DNA of 64,000 nucleotides from Spirosoma endbachense (GCF_010233585.1 NZ_CP045997.1:5337284-5401283); one strand, 5' to 3'; counted from the first letter of the stretch, positions 1 to 9,682 are shown. Notes: generated from the sequence alone by a model not told the origin. Numbers and translations: made by a program.

Positions 1-2125
1 TCAGTGTACGATTGTAAGCACCACTGCGGGCAATGCCACCTTTGAATAATTTGCTGTGAGTCAGGAGATTGGCTGTCATGAACGCACCGTATGAATGGCC
101 GCCCACACCCACACGGCTTGAGTCGACCACACCTAGCCGAACACCTTCATCAATAGCCGCTTTGGCACTGGCTACCAACTGCTCAATGTAGGTGTCGTTC
201 GGTTCTTTATCACCCTCGCCCACAATGGGAATGCTGGCGTTGTCCAGAATGGCATAGCCCATTGTTACGAACGCAGCCGCACCCCAGTAACTGATCCGGT
301 TAAACTGATAGGGCGAGCCGGATACCTGACTGGCGGCATCCTTGCTCTTGAACTCGGCAGGGTAGGCCCACAGGAAGGTCGGTAGTGGACCTTGTTCTTT
401 CTTGTAGCCAACAGGCAGATAAAGCGTGGCAGTCAGGTCTACGCCATCTGAGCGCTTATAGCGAAGCTGTTGTTTTTGAATCCCTTTCAGTTGCGGATAG
501 GGGTGAGGGAAGAATGTTACCTGAACTGGAGCAATGCGGGCTTTTAGGTTCCTGACGAAATAGTTCGGGTTTTCATCGGGCGTTTCGCGAGTGGTTAAGA
601 TCACTTGTCGAGTGGCATCCAGTACGGCAATGGGGCGCTCAAAATAAGGAGCCGCCGACCGCCAGAGCTCACGATTTTGCTTCGTTTTCAGGTTGAGCAG
701 GCTCACAAAGGGACGGTCCCCTTCGGGCGATGCACCTAGTCCGTTCAACATAATCAACTCCCCGCTAGGCAATAGATTTAATACGTCGCGACCATATTGA
801 TTCTGCTTCGTGTCGGGTTGACCAGGATTTGTGTAACGATCTTCGTATGACCGATCAAACAGAACGGACGTTTGCCAGGTTGCCGGATTAACAATTTTGG
901 TAATTGTCTTGCGGTTCTGCCACCAGCGTTCATTGGCCAGGGCGGTCGATTCATTCCCCCATTCGAAGCCTTCGAACCGGAACTGAGCTGCGTAAATCTC
1001 TTTGGGTTGTGCCGAGAAGGGAGCTTCTGTCAGAAAGACCTTGTCCCGGATGTCTGCTTTTACTTTAGGATCGCCATTATCCTGAGCTACTGTGTAATAG
1101 ACCGAAGCTGGAGCATCGGCCCGCCAGGCAAACTCACGTGGGCCATTGGGAGCACCATCGGGGCTGTATGCAACGGTTTCCTGCAATGGGCCGTCGTTGA
1201 GTGTCTTTACCAGCGAGCCAGCAATCGCATAAACCTCCGTTTTCAGCGGAAACCGATAGACCGGAACCAGGTACGAGAAGGGAGTATGAACCGTTTCGAT
1301 CAGTACGTACTGACCATTTGGTGCCGGATCGGCGGAGAGAATGATTCCCGGCTGGCCAATGTTTGTCGTTGTTCCGTCCAGACCCAGCCGAACCACTTGT
1401 GCTGTGGTGTAGTAGGCAAATTGTCGCTCGTCGGACGGGTTTTTGAGCAAATCCTGGTACGTGGGTGCCTGACCGCGTTTGCCACCGACGTTTTCCTGCG
1501 TTGTCGGACTGCTCGGTACGCGGCTGATTTCGGGCGCAGACCCGCGCCCGGCCGGAATACTCTTAACGATCAGGTTTTTGCTGTCCGATACCCAGTGATA
1601 GGGTGTTCCGAGGGTTGCGTTGAGGGCAATTGTGCCAATTTTCTGGGCCGCAGCCGTCGTTACATCGGCAACGTACAGATCGATACGGGTATCGGTTGAA
1701 TTGGTAAAGGCTATTTTAGTCTCGTCGGGCGACCACTGTACATAACTGATGAGTGGATTTGCCGGAAGGCCGGTAATGGTTTTTTCATCTTTATCTGTCA
1801 GTTTTTTGATTTTGAGGCCGGTTATGTAACGCGCCCGGCTGGGTCCATTATTTGCCGGATTCAGGCGTAGGCCAGCCAGTTTGAACTCGGGTTGAGCCAG
1901 CTCGGCAATTCCTGGTGCAGAGGCCTGTTCGAGAATGAGCATGACATCGCCCTTGCCCGACATACTGACAGTAGGCGTGGGGGGAACGGTCACCAGATCG
2001 GCCAGGGCTTTGGGAGGGGTCTGGTAGGTTGGGTTGTCCTGTGCGCGTCCGGCAAGCGGAATTACGACCGAAAGTACCAGTAGAAGTCGAACACGTTTTC
2101 GACGAGTAGTCAGGTTGTGAAGCAT
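1..2125 (-). CDS. S9 family (prolyl oligopeptidase/glutamyl endopeptidase-like) peptidase, C-terminus cut by window edge
   Basis: A secreted serine peptidase, read on the minus strand from ATG at 2125 through the left edge (708 codons visible). The N-terminus is a signal peptide (basic TRRKRVR, then a hydrophobic stretch ending GRAQ). A long beta-propeller-like region follows, with repeats of the WSPDETKIAF type. The alpha/beta-hydrolase domain then begins (LRYKRSDGVDLTATLYLP) and reaches the nucleophile motif GGHSYGAFM with Ser678. The catalytic Asp and His lie beyond the edge. The GHSYGAFM context resembles the glutamyl endopeptidase branch of S9. In the family these enzymes cleave peptides; a periplasmic or outer-surface site is inferred. 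It is divergent from the histidine kinase gene. No internal stop was found in my hand translation. Confidence 0.88.
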   Translation of the reverse strand, partial: MLHNLTTRRKRVRLLLVLSVVIPLAGRAQDNPTYQTPPKALADLVTVPPTPTVSMSGKGDVMLILEQASAPGIAELAQPEFKLAGLRLNPANNGPSRARYITGLKIKKLTDKDEKTITGLPANPLISYVQWSPDETKIAFTNSTDTRIDLYVADVTTAAAQKIGTIALNATLGTPYHWVSDSKNLIVKSIPAGRGSAPEISRVPSSPTTQENVGGKRGQAPTYQDLLKNPSDERQFAYYTTAQVVRLGLDGTTTNIGQPGIILSADPAPNGQYVLIETVHTPFSYLVPVYRFPLKTEVYAIAGSLVKTLNDGPLQETVAYSPDGAPNGPREFAWRADAPASVYYTVAQDNGDPKVKADIRDKVFLTEAPFSAQPKEIYAAQFRFEGFEWGNESTALANERWWQNRKTITKIVNPATWQTSVLFDRSYEDRYTNPGQPDTKQNQYGRDVLNLLPSGELIMLNGLGASPEGDRPFVSLLNLKTKQNRELWRSAAPYFERPIAVLDATRQVILTTRETPDENPNYFVRNLKARIAPVQVTFFPHPYPQLKGIQKQQLRYKRSDGVDLTATLYLPVGYKKEQGPLPTFLWAYPAEFKSKDAASQVSGSPYQFNRISYWGAAAFVTMGYAILDNASIPIVGEGDKEPNDTYIEQLVASAKAAIDEGVRLGVVDSSRVGVGGHSYGAFMTANLLTHSKLFKGGIARSGAYNRTL

Positions 2126-2158
2126 AAGAGGAAAGTTGTTTCAAGGTAACACAAGCAC

Positions 2159-2166
2159 TAAAGATA
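2159..2166 (-). promoter_or_regulatory. Possible -7 element for the S9 peptidase gene
   Basis: On the minus strand the octamer TATCTTTA matches seven of eight positions of the Bacteroidota consensus TAnnTTTG. It lies about 35 nt upstream of the ATG at 2125. No clear -33 TTG was found at the usual spacing, so this is tentative. Confidence 0.3.
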
Positions 2167-2325
2167 CGCCAAAATCAGCTACCATTGTTCAGGATAATGG
2201 TTCTATTGGAGTGTCCGGTTACTTGGATGATTTTTACGTCATAAATTACGTATATTCGCTGATTGCTTAGGCTGGTAGCAGGTTTGATGAAAGCTGCCTG
2301 ACAACTGCTTTTACTGCTATAGAAT

Positions 2326-5300
2326 GTGTATTCGGTTAGCTATCAGACCTTTATCGAAAAATTGCTTTTGCCGAGAATGCTAACCGATAAATCTCCCGAT
2401 ATCCAGTTCTCTCAGCTTCTTGATGCATTGCCCGATGCAGTGATCTGGATGAAAACGATCCGTGATAAGAACAATCAGCTTGTTGATTTTCGAATTGATT
2501 ATGTAAATAAAAAAGCGGAGGAGTATAGCCAGGGCAAATATCAGGTTAGTATTGGGACGCTCCTGTTGGGCGATAACCAGCACGATCAGGTGTATATGGC
2601 ACAGATTTTTAAGAAAATGTGTGTCCTATACGAAACGGGCCAACCCATTGAAGATACGTATTTCAATAGTACACTGAATAGCTGGTATCTGATAAGCCGG
2701 TCTAAATTGGGCGATGGTGTTCTCAGCGTCACCCGCGACATTTCATCGTTAAAAGCGGCTGAGCAGGAAAAGCAGTCTCAGACGGAATTGCTGCAAACGA
2801 TACTGGATACTTCGCTCAATAATGTTTTTGTTTACGAAGCGATTCGTGATACCACAGGCCAAATTCAGGATTTTCGGGTTAGACTGGCCAATCCGGCTGG
2901 TCGACAGGATGTTATGGATCGGTATGGCAAAGAAGTGCTGGGCAACACCTTGCTGGGGTTTCGCCCCAGTTCGCGGGAGACAGGCCAGTTTAACCTCTTT
3001 TGCCAGGTTATTGAAACCGGAAAGCCCGTTTGGGCTCAGCATTACTACCCGGATGTTCAGGAATGGTATGATACGGCCATTACAAAACTCGGTGATGGAT
3101 GCGTGGTAACGGGAGTCAATATCACGCAGCAAAAGCAGGATTTATTGCGGTATAAGCGCCTGTCTGATCTACTCAACAGCGTTTTGAACAGCTCGCCAAA
3201 TGGTATAAAGGCGATGGAGGCCATCAGAGAAACTGCACCGGATGGCTTACCCGGAAAGATTATCGATTTTGTTGTGACCGTGATCAATAAAGCCGGGGCT
3301 GATATCCGTGGACTTGACGCAAACGATATTGTTGGTAAACGGGCTTTACAGGTATTTCCGGATCTCCAGCAGACAGATTTATTCGATCAGTACTGTAACG
3401 TAACCGAAACCGGCGATCCTCAGCATAGTCAGAGTTTACACGGTGATGTCTGGTACGATATGGCCCTGGCTCCGTTTGGTAACGGACTCGTCATTACCTA
3501 CACCGACATTACAGAGAGTAAACGCGTAAAACAGGTCATTGAAGATGCCGCTGCCGAAAACAAACGACAGGCTGATTTGCTCAACAGTGTACTCGATAAT
3601 TCGACCAATGGTATCATGGCCTTTGAATCCATTCGGGACGAATTCGGGGTAATTACAGACTTTAAGTTCATTGCGCTCAACAAAGCTGCCAGTCTGTTAA
3701 GCGGCCGATCGCCCGACGATATGATGGGGCAATCCATGTTGTCAATCTTTCCTGGCAATGCGAAGTCGGGTATGATGGAAATGTACATTCACACCGTCGA
3801 GACGGGTGAGCGTACCAGTATGGAAACGTATTATGGTTATGACGGACTTGATTTCTGGGTTGCCGTTTCGGCCCTGAAATTGGGCGATGGTTTTGTCGTT
3901 ACGTTTTCAGATATATCGGAAGCCAAGCGGGCCCAACAGCAGATCAGCCAAACGGCCGACCTGCTTCAAACGGTGATCAATAATTCACCGACTGCACTCG
4001 TACTCTATGAACCCATACGGGATGAAAGCAACGAAGTGATCGATTTTCGGTATAAGCTGGCGAATCCGGTAGCGGCCACCGCCACCAGTCGAACACTGGA
4101 ATATATGCAGGGAAACACGCTGTTTCCAATGGCAGCGCAGAAGGGACTCTTTGATCGGTTAAGGATTGTGCTCAAAACGGGTGAGACGCAGCAGTATGAA
4201 CATCATTTTTCGGACGACGGTGTCGATCTGTGGGCTGAAATTACGATGGTCAGGCAGGAAAATGATGTACTCACTGTCTTCCAGTATATTACTGATTTGA
4301 AGCGGGCCCAGCAGGAACTCGAACGATCACGGGCTGAATTGCAGACCGTAATCGATACATCGCAAACCGGTATTTTTCTCTTTAGTCCAGTACGTGACAA
4401 AACGGGGAATGTCATTGATTTTCGGTTTCGGGTAGCCAACCGGCAACTAGCGTCTTATGTTGGCCAGGATCCCGAATCGGTTATGGGGGCATTAGGAAGC
4501 ACGTGGTTCCCTGATTATAAAAATAACGGCCTGTTTGAACTTTATAATAAAACCTATCAAACCGGTGAGCCACAGCGGTTCGATTTTCATTACGATGGTG
4601 GCGGAATCGATGCCTGGCTTGATATTATGTCCACCAAAATGGGCGATGAAGTACTGGTAACCTTTGGCGATTATACATCGCTCAAACAACTTCAGCAGCA
4701 ACTGGAAACATCGGTTATAGAGCTTCAACGGTCGAACCGTAACCTGGAGCAGTTTGCCTACGTCGCCAGCCATGACCTTCAGGAACCACTGCGTAAGATT
4801 CAGGCATTTGGCGATATTATTAAGGCCCAATATGCGCCACTTATTGGCGATTCGGGGGCTGATATGATCCAACGGATGCAGTCGGCTGCTGCCCGTATGC
4901 AGGTACTGATCAAGGATGTACTGGCTTACTCCCGCGTTTCGGCTAAGCGAGAGGAACATAAGCCAGTTCATCTGAATAGTGTTGTAGCGGAGGTGTTGAT
5001 TGATCTGGAAACGTTTATAACAGAAAAAAAAGCCGTTGTAACCGTAGGGCAACTCCCCCTCATTATGGGTGATATTGCTCAGTTGCGCCAGTTGTTTCAG
5101 AATCTGATCAGTAACTCCCTGAAGTTTGCACAAGTCGATCGAATCCCGGAAATTACGATCAGTTCGAGCGTGCTTCGTGGGCGCGAGTCGGGTCTGCCCA
5201 TATCTCCTCCTGAGAACAACCAACTGTTTCATGCCATCGAATTGACTGATAATGGAATTGGTTTTGACCCACACTACGCTGAACGGATTTTTCAGGTATT

Positions 5301-5457
5301 CCAACGCCTGCATGGGCGCAGCGAATACCAGGGAACAGGTATTGGATTGGCTATTGTTCAGAAGGTTGTCGAGAATCACAAAGGGTACATCACGGCCGAT
5401 GGACGACCGGGTCAGGGAGCTACTTTCAGGATATTACTGCCCTCTTCCTCAAATTAA
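2326..5457 (+). CDS. Multi-PAS sensor histidine kinase
   Basis: A two-component sensor kinase of up to 1043 aa with no transmembrane segment or signal peptide, so probably cytosolic. Six PAS-like modules of about 125 aa start near residues 31, 155, 282, 418, 546 and 672. Each opens with an LLxTVxDxS-type helix and an (I/V)RD motif and ends with an LGDGxxVTxxDIT-type strand. The HisKA domain has the phosphoacceptor in SHDLQEPLRKI (His816). The HATPase domain has an N box (NLISNSLKFA, Asn930), G1 (DNGIGFD, 975-981) and G2 (GTGIGLAI, from 1003). No receiver domain or adjacent response regulator is present, so the partner is unknown. The first start is GTG at 2326; ATG at 2377 (residue 18) is an equally reasonable start. 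Confidence 0.92.
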   Translation: MYSVSYQTFIEKLLLPRMLTDKSPDIQFSQLLDALPDAVIWMKTIRDKNNQLVDFRIDYVNKKAEEYSQGKYQVSIGTLLLGDNQHDQVYMAQIFKKMCVLYETGQPIEDTYFNSTLNSWYLISRSKLGDGVLSVTRDISSLKAAEQEKQSQTELLQTILDTSLNNVFVYEAIRDTTGQIQDFRVRLANPAGRQDVMDRYGKEVLGNTLLGFRPSSRETGQFNLFCQVIETGKPVWAQHYYPDVQEWYDTAITKLGDGCVVTGVNITQQKQDLLRYKRLSDLLNSVLNSSPNGIKAMEAIRETAPDGLPGKIIDFVVTVINKAGADIRGLDANDIVGKRALQVFPDLQQTDLFDQYCNVTETGDPQHSQSLHGDVWYDMALAPFGNGLVITYTDITESKRVKQVIEDAAAENKRQADLLNSVLDNSTNGIMAFESIRDEFGVITDFKFIALNKAASLLSGRSPDDMMGQSMLSIFPGNAKSGMMEMYIHTVETGERTSMETYYGYDGLDFWVAVSALKLGDGFVVTFSDISEAKRAQQQISQTADLLQTVINNSPTALVLYEPIRDESNEVIDFRYKLANPVAATATSRTLEYMQGNTLFPMAAQKGLFDRLRIVLKTGETQQYEHHFSDDGVDLWAEITMVRQENDVLTVFQYITDLKRAQQELERSRAELQTVIDTSQTGIFLFSPVRDKTGNVIDFRFRVANRQLASYVGQDPESVMGALGSTWFPDYKNNGLFELYNKTYQTGEPQRFDFHYDGGGIDAWLDIMSTKMGDEVLVTFGDYTSLKQLQQQLETSVIELQRSNRNLEQFAYVASHDLQEPLRKIQAFGDIIKAQYAPLIGDSGADMIQRMQSAAARMQVLIKDVLAYSRVSAKREEHKPVHLNSVVAEVLIDLETFITEKKAVVTVGQLPLIMGDIAQLRQLFQNLISNSLKFAQVDRIPEITISSSVLRGRESGLPISPPENNQLFHAIELTDNGIGFDPHYAERIFQVFQRLHGRSEYQGTGIGLAIVQKVVENHKGYITADGRPGQGATFRILLPSSSN

Positions 5458-5481
5458 AGACTTATTCCGTCGCTTCTTTCG

Positions 5482-5489
5482 TTACTTTG
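5482..5489 (+). promoter_or_regulatory. Possible -7 promoter element
   Basis: TTACTTTG matches seven of eight bases of TAnnTTTG and lies 26 nt upstream of the lipoprotein ATG at 5516, just after the kinase stop codon. It would let the lipoprotein be transcribed separately. The -33 box is not clear. Confidence 0.3.
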
Positions 5490-5515
5490 GCGACTGAATC
5501 AACCGGAAATCATTC

Positions 5516-6400
5516 ATGCGCATAGTCCTTTTAGTTCTTGGTACACTAACTGTCGTTTCCTGTACTATAGGTGTTACTCCTGATGCGGGTAATTTTAGTA
5601 GTAACCCTACATCGACACCTGTTACTCCGGGTCAGATTAACGAAGCATCCGGCCTGGCCGATAGCCGTACTCAACCCGGTAATCTCTGGATTGAACAGGA
5701 TAGCGGTAGCCCGGCCGAATTAGCTTTGCTGGGGTATGATGGCAAGCTGAAGGGGAAAATGAGTATTCCGAACACGACCAACATCGATTGGGAGGATATG
5801 ACTATAGGCCCCGGCCCTCAGGATGGGAAAAATTACATATATATTGCCGACATTGGCGACAACAACGCCCAGCGGCCAACCAGCGTGCTATATCGGTTTA
5901 TCGAACCGGCTAATTTGCAGGAGACAATCGGACAGGTTGAACGGATTAATTACAAATACCCTGACGGACCTCGCGATGCTGAAGCATTCATTGTCGATCC
6001 TCAAACCCGTGATACATGGATAATCTCCAAACGGGAAGAAAAAGTCCATCTGTATCGGCTTCCGTATCCACAGGATATTAACCAGGTTACCACACTTCAG
6101 ACCTATGGCGAGCTGCCATCCTTTGGCGATGGACTGGCGGGCTACGTAACGAGTGCGGCCATTTCGCCCGATGGTGGTGAGATTTTAGTCCGTACATATA
6201 CCGGTATTTTTTATTGGAAACGTACATCCGGCCAAACTGTCGCTGATGCGTTGCAAAAAGGTACCCGATCGCTATTGACATCGCGCATGGAACCGCAGGG
6301 CGAAGCCATTTGCTTCGACAAAGACGGAAAAGGCTTTTTTACCATTAGCGAACTGGCTAGTGCTTCGTCGGTGAATCTATATTACTACGCCAGACAGTAA
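5516..6400 (+). CDS. Lipoprotein, predicted beta-propeller
   Basis: A 294-aa protein beginning with a lipoprotein signal (MRIVLLVLGTLTVVSC, acylated Cys about 16). The remainder has recurring motifs of propeller blades: NEASGLADS, a DWEDMTIGPG segment, YIADIGDNNAQR, DAEAFIVDP and a late GEAICFDKDGKGFFTISE. The pattern suggests a single six-bladed propeller and recalls SdiA-regulated or phytase-like propellers, but I do not recognise a specific family. A surface or periplasmic location follows from the lipobox. It lies 58 nt after the kinase gene on the same strand. Enzymatic function is unknown; no catalytic signature was seen. Confidence 0.75.
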   Translation: MRIVLLVLGTLTVVSCTIGVTPDAGNFSSNPTSTPVTPGQINEASGLADSRTQPGNLWIEQDSGSPAELALLGYDGKLKGKMSIPNTTNIDWEDMTIGPGPQDGKNYIYIADIGDNNAQRPTSVLYRFIEPANLQETIGQVERINYKYPDGPRDAEAFIVDPQTRDTWIISKREEKVHLYRLPYPQDINQVTTLQTYGELPSFGDGLAGYVTSAAISPDGGEILVRTYTGIFYWKRTSGQTVADALQKGTRSLLTSRMEPQGEAICFDKDGKGFFTISELASASSVNLYYYARQ

Positions 6401-6449
6401 GTTAGTACAGGCAGTTTTTCGTCTGGAAACTGCTTACTGATAATCCGTT

Positions 6450-7970
6450 GTGACTAAGAAAGCTGCGGTCATTGGGGCCGGAATCGCCGGGATTGCCAGC
6501 GCCATCCGATTGGCCGTGAAGGGTTATGAGGTCGATGTAGTCGAGGCTAATGCCTATGCGGGCGGTAAATTGTCTGGTTTCGAAGACGTAACACCCGACG
6601 GACAATCGTACCGCTTCGACGCTGGTCCGTCGCTTTTTACGATGCCGCATTTAGTAGATGAACTATTCAAACTCGCTGGCCGAAATCCCGCCGATTATTT
6701 TGAGTACACCCGCCTTGACGAGACCTGTCGCTATTTCTGGGATGACAACACGCGCCTGACTGCCTGGGCCGATCTTGATCGATTTGGTAAAGAGATCGAA
6801 ACCGTATTTGGTGAACCAGCCATGCATTTACACCAGCACTTAGAAGCCAGTGCCCGAAAATATGCGGTAACGGAGAAATTATTTCTGCATCGATCACTCC
6901 ATAAACTGTCGACCTGGTTCAATCGTGACGCGCTGATTGGTTATCTTAATCTACCCAGACTCGGTGTTTTTGGGACCATGAACGGGGCAAATGAACGTCG
7001 GTTTGATCACCCCAGGCTGGTGCAGTTATTTAATCGATACGCTACTTATAACGGTTCAGATCCGTATCAGACGCCAGCAACGATGAATATTATTCCGCAT
7101 CTGGAATACAACATCGGGGCTTTCTTCCCGAAAGGGGGTATGATTAGTATCACCAATAGTTTGCTGAAACTGGCCGAAGAATTGGGCGTGCGTTTCCACT
7201 ACAATACTTATGTTACAGAAATTGTAACGAAGGGTAAACTCGCCGTGGCTATTAAATTCACCTCACAGGCTGGTCGCCTTCTGAATCAGGAAATAGCTAC
7301 TAGCAACTCAATTGGAAGCGAGGTTAGTGTTGTCGTTTCTAATATGGACATTGTCAGTACATTCCGGAAACTCCTGCCGAATGCCCGACAACCTGAGCGA
7401 ATTCTACGCCAACCTAAATCGAGTTCGGGCTTAATTTTTTATTGGGGTATCAAGCAACAGTTTACCGAACTGGGGTTGCACAATATAGTCTTTAGTACCG
7501 ATTATCGGGCCGAATTCAATGCCTTATTCGGGCAGAATCAGGTACCCGACGACCCAACCATTTATCTGAACTGTAGCGCGAAACTTAACCCTGATGATGC
7601 GCCGGCAGGCTGCGAAAACTGGTTTATCCTGCTAAACGTGCCAAACAACACCGGCCAGGACTGGGATGCTATCATTGCCCGGACCCGACAACGTATTGTG
7701 CAGAAACTTAGTCATATGCTGGGCACAGATGTTAGCTCGCTTATTGAAACGGAATCGATACTGGACCCGCGAAGTATTGAAGCCCGAACCTCATCAACGC
7801 AGGGCGCCTTATACGGGAATAGCAGCAATAGCCGGTTTGCTGCGTTTTTGCGCCATGCCAATTTCTCCCGGCAGTTTAAGAATCTCTATTTTGTGGGTGG
7901 CAGCGTTCATCCGGGAGGTGGTATTCCACTCTGTTTGCTGTCGGCAAAAATCGCAACTGATTTAGTGTAG
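6450..7970 (+). CDS. crtD: CrtI/CrtD-family carotenoid desaturase (probable 1-hydroxycarotenoid 3,4-desaturase)
   Basis: A 506-aa FAD-dependent oxidoreductase of the phytoene-desaturase family. The dinucleotide-binding motif VIGAGIAGIASA starts at residue 7 and is followed by an acidic end of beta-2 (VVEAN) and GGKLSGF. The C-terminus carries the family motif FVGGSVHPGGGIPLCLLSAKIA. Start is GTG at 6450; the Rossmann strand follows at once, so no earlier start is needed. The closest family resemblance I can judge is CrtD of Bacteroidota, which introduces the 3,4-double bond in hydroxylated gamma-carotene derivatives on the way to saproxanthin- or flexixanthin-type pigments. CrtI itself is the alternative. 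No other crt gene is in the window, so the pathway assignment is inferred. Confidence 0.8.
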   Translation: MTKKAAVIGAGIAGIASAIRLAVKGYEVDVVEANAYAGGKLSGFEDVTPDGQSYRFDAGPSLFTMPHLVDELFKLAGRNPADYFEYTRLDETCRYFWDDNTRLTAWADLDRFGKEIETVFGEPAMHLHQHLEASARKYAVTEKLFLHRSLHKLSTWFNRDALIGYLNLPRLGVFGTMNGANERRFDHPRLVQLFNRYATYNGSDPYQTPATMNIIPHLEYNIGAFFPKGGMISITNSLLKLAEELGVRFHYNTYVTEIVTKGKLAVAIKFTSQAGRLLNQEIATSNSIGSEVSVVVSNMDIVSTFRKLLPNARQPERILRQPKSSSGLIFYWGIKQQFTELGLHNIVFSTDYRAEFNALFGQNQVPDDPTIYLNCSAKLNPDDAPAGCENWFILLNVPNNTGQDWDAIIARTRQRIVQKLSHMLGTDVSSLIETESILDPRSIEARTSSTQGALYGNSSNSRFAAFLRHANFSRQFKNLYFVGGSVHPGGGIPLCLLSAKIATDLV

Positions 7971-8025
7971 ATTTCGAGCGGCCAGTTACTGGTTTTTAGC
8001 GTCAGATACGGGTTTAACTACCGAT

Positions 8026-8049
8026 GATAAACCGTAAACTGAAAACTGC
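8026..8049 (-). repeat. Short 7-nt-period array
   Basis: Read on the minus strand the spacer holds CAGTTTT, CAGTTTA and CGGTTTA in direct succession, a degenerate 7-nt array. It ends 15 nt before the ATG of the antiporter gene at 8065. Similar arrays occur elsewhere in this window, each only in a spacer. Confidence 0.5.
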
Positions 8050-8064
8050 TTTTTATCTTGCCGA

Positions 8065-9246
8065 ATGGATTCTTCGATTCTCATTATTGTTCTGAGCTTA
8101 TCCGTTTTAATTTCCTACGCGTTTGACCTGTTCAGCAGCCGGTTCCGAACGCCTTCGGTATTGTTGCTCTTATTATTAGGTGGAATAACCCGACAGGCGA
8201 CTAATTACTTTGGGGTTCAGGTTCCGTTTGTCAATACAATCCTGCCGACGCTCGGCACATTGGGTTTGATTCTGATTGTACTTGAAAATGGCCTTGATCT
8301 GGAATTGCATCGGGAAAAACTGAGTGTTATTCGTCGTACGCTGGTTGCATCCGTATTATCGGTAGCGGGTATTACCCTCCTGTTGGCCAGTGTTTTATAC
8401 CTATTGCTGAACGATTCCTTTTATCATTGTTTAATTGCCGCCCTGCCGTTCTCAATCATCAGCAGCGCGGTTGTTATTCCAAGCATATCGAATATATCGT
8501 ATGGGCAGGGCGAGTTTGTCGTTTATGAATCCGCTTTTGCGGGAATAATTGGGGTCTTAGTATTTAATTTTTTGTTGCTCAGCCGGGATTCGATATGGGG
8601 TGCCGTCTGGTTTTTTGCCCGCGATATGCTCATTATGGCGTTGCTATCGTTAGGGTGCTGCTTTCTGTTGCTGTATCTGATTGGACGGATCAACCATCGG
8701 ATCAAATTCCTGCCGATCATATCGGTACTCTTTCTGGTTTATGCCATTGCCGAAATCAACCATTTGTCGTCCTTGTTATTGATCCTGATTTTCGGCCTGT
8801 TTTTGAATAATACCGAATTGTTTATTCGCGGCCAGTTAAGCCAGATTCTAAAAAATGACCTGTTCGAGAAGGAACTGGATCAGCTCAAAAATCTTACGGC
8901 TGAAGGTGCATTTGTTGTCCGCACGTTCTTCTTTTTGATTCTGGGCTATGCCGCCGTACCCGGTGAATTACTGGATAGGGATGCACTGATCGTGAGTGCC
9001 ATATTTGTTGCAGTCATTATTGGCTGGCGGTGGATCACGCTCCGCCTGACTTATCAGGGGCCGATGAAGCCACTTCTCTGGATTGCTCCGCGTGGTTTGA
9101 TCACCATTCTACTTTACCTCAACATTCCCCAGGATATGCGGGTAATTGGTTTCCGGGATGGAATTCCAATACTTGTCATCGTGCTTTCACTGATCGTTAT
9201 GGTAGTGGGTGGACTCGGTCAAAAACCTGTACTTCCTAATGAATGA
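8065..9246 (+). CDS. CPA-family cation:proton antiporter (membrane part only)
   Basis: A 393-aa polytopic membrane protein with about 11-12 hydrophobic segments and no C-terminal TrkA domain. Segments include SSILIIVLSLSVLISYAFDLF at the N-terminus and a late APRGLITILLYL helix, typical of Na+/H+ exchanger-fold (CPA1/CPA2) proteins. It would exchange Na+ or K+ for protons across the inner membrane. ATG at 8065 immediately precedes the first helix. It is followed after 17 nt by the convergent HExxH gene and then by a second, unrelated antiporter (NhaD), which supports a role in sodium or pH homeostasis. Ion specificity cannot be read from the sequence. Confidence 0.85.
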   Translation: MDSSILIIVLSLSVLISYAFDLFSSRFRTPSVLLLLLLGGITRQATNYFGVQVPFVNTILPTLGTLGLILIVLENGLDLELHREKLSVIRRTLVASVLSVAGITLLLASVLYLLLNDSFYHCLIAALPFSIISSAVVIPSISNISYGQGEFVVYESAFAGIIGVLVFNFLLLSRDSIWGAVWFFARDMLIMALLSLGCCFLLLYLIGRINHRIKFLPIISVLFLVYAIAEINHLSSLLLILIFGLFLNNTELFIRGQLSQILKNDLFEKELDQLKNLTAEGAFVVRTFFFLILGYAAVPGELLDRDALIVSAIFVAVIIGWRWITLRLTYQGPMKPLLWIAPRGLITILLYLNIPQDMRVIGFRDGIPILVIVLSLIVMVVGGLGQKPVLPNE

Positions 9247-9263
9247 TGTTCGGGTAGCCGGAC

Positions 9264-9590
9264 CTACTTATTCACTATGTATCGTCGGAATGTCCAGAAC
9301 GGGCGATTCTTTAGGTAAATCAGGTTTTGTTCATTCGCGAATGCTTCCCGTTCGAAGCTGATATTTCGATAAGCTGTATAATGAGTGCGGTATTGAAATC
9401 GCCGGATAAGGTATTCGAGTGAGTACCAGATGTAGAAAAGCAAGATGCCCAGTTCAGCCTGCTGGCGCAGGTGAATTCGTTCGTGATTGAGCAACACAGG
9501 CCCAGGGTTAGGCTTACGAACCAGAATAAAGGGAAACAGGGCCATGCCATCGGGGCCAAGTGAAGAAACACGAATAATGAATGTAGGCAT
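9264..9590 (-). CDS. Small conserved-looking protein with an HExxH motif
   Basis: A 108-aa protein of unknown function from ATG at 9590; a longer reading with an alternative start reaches 9635. It contains NHERIHLRQQAELG, an exact HExxH zinc-metallopeptidase-like motif, placed just before a hydrophobic helix (GILLFYIWYSLEYLIRR). A downstream SFEREAFANEQN could supply a third ligand (Glu) in the order expected for gluzincins. The N-terminal half is hydrophobic. A membrane-associated minimal metallopeptidase, distantly like M56/BlaR1 peptidases, is possible, but the protein is very short. It lies antisense between two co-directional Na+/H+ antiporter genes. Function is not established. Confidence 0.6.
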   Translation of the reverse strand: MPTFIIRVSSLGPDGMALFPFILVRKPNPGPVLLNHERIHLRQQAELGILLFYIWYSLEYLIRRFQYRTHYTAYRNISFEREAFANEQNLIYLKNRPFWTFRRYIVNK

Positions 9591-9682
9591 CAGGCGCTGA
9601 TTTGTACGTGATGAACAGGCTGGCGGTTCAGGCAAACAGTAGTTGACTGTAAAACAGTTAATATGACTTTGAAATTCCCATT

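Noticed and set aside
872..1699. 275-codon open frame on the plus strand
   Set aside because: It is antisense to the S9 peptidase, whose frame continues through the left edge with clear family motifs and a signal peptide. The plus-strand product has no recognisable composition or domain.
4492..5379. 295-codon open frame on the minus strand
   Set aside because: Antisense shadow of the histidine-kinase catalytic core, which has intact H, N, G1 and G2 boxes.
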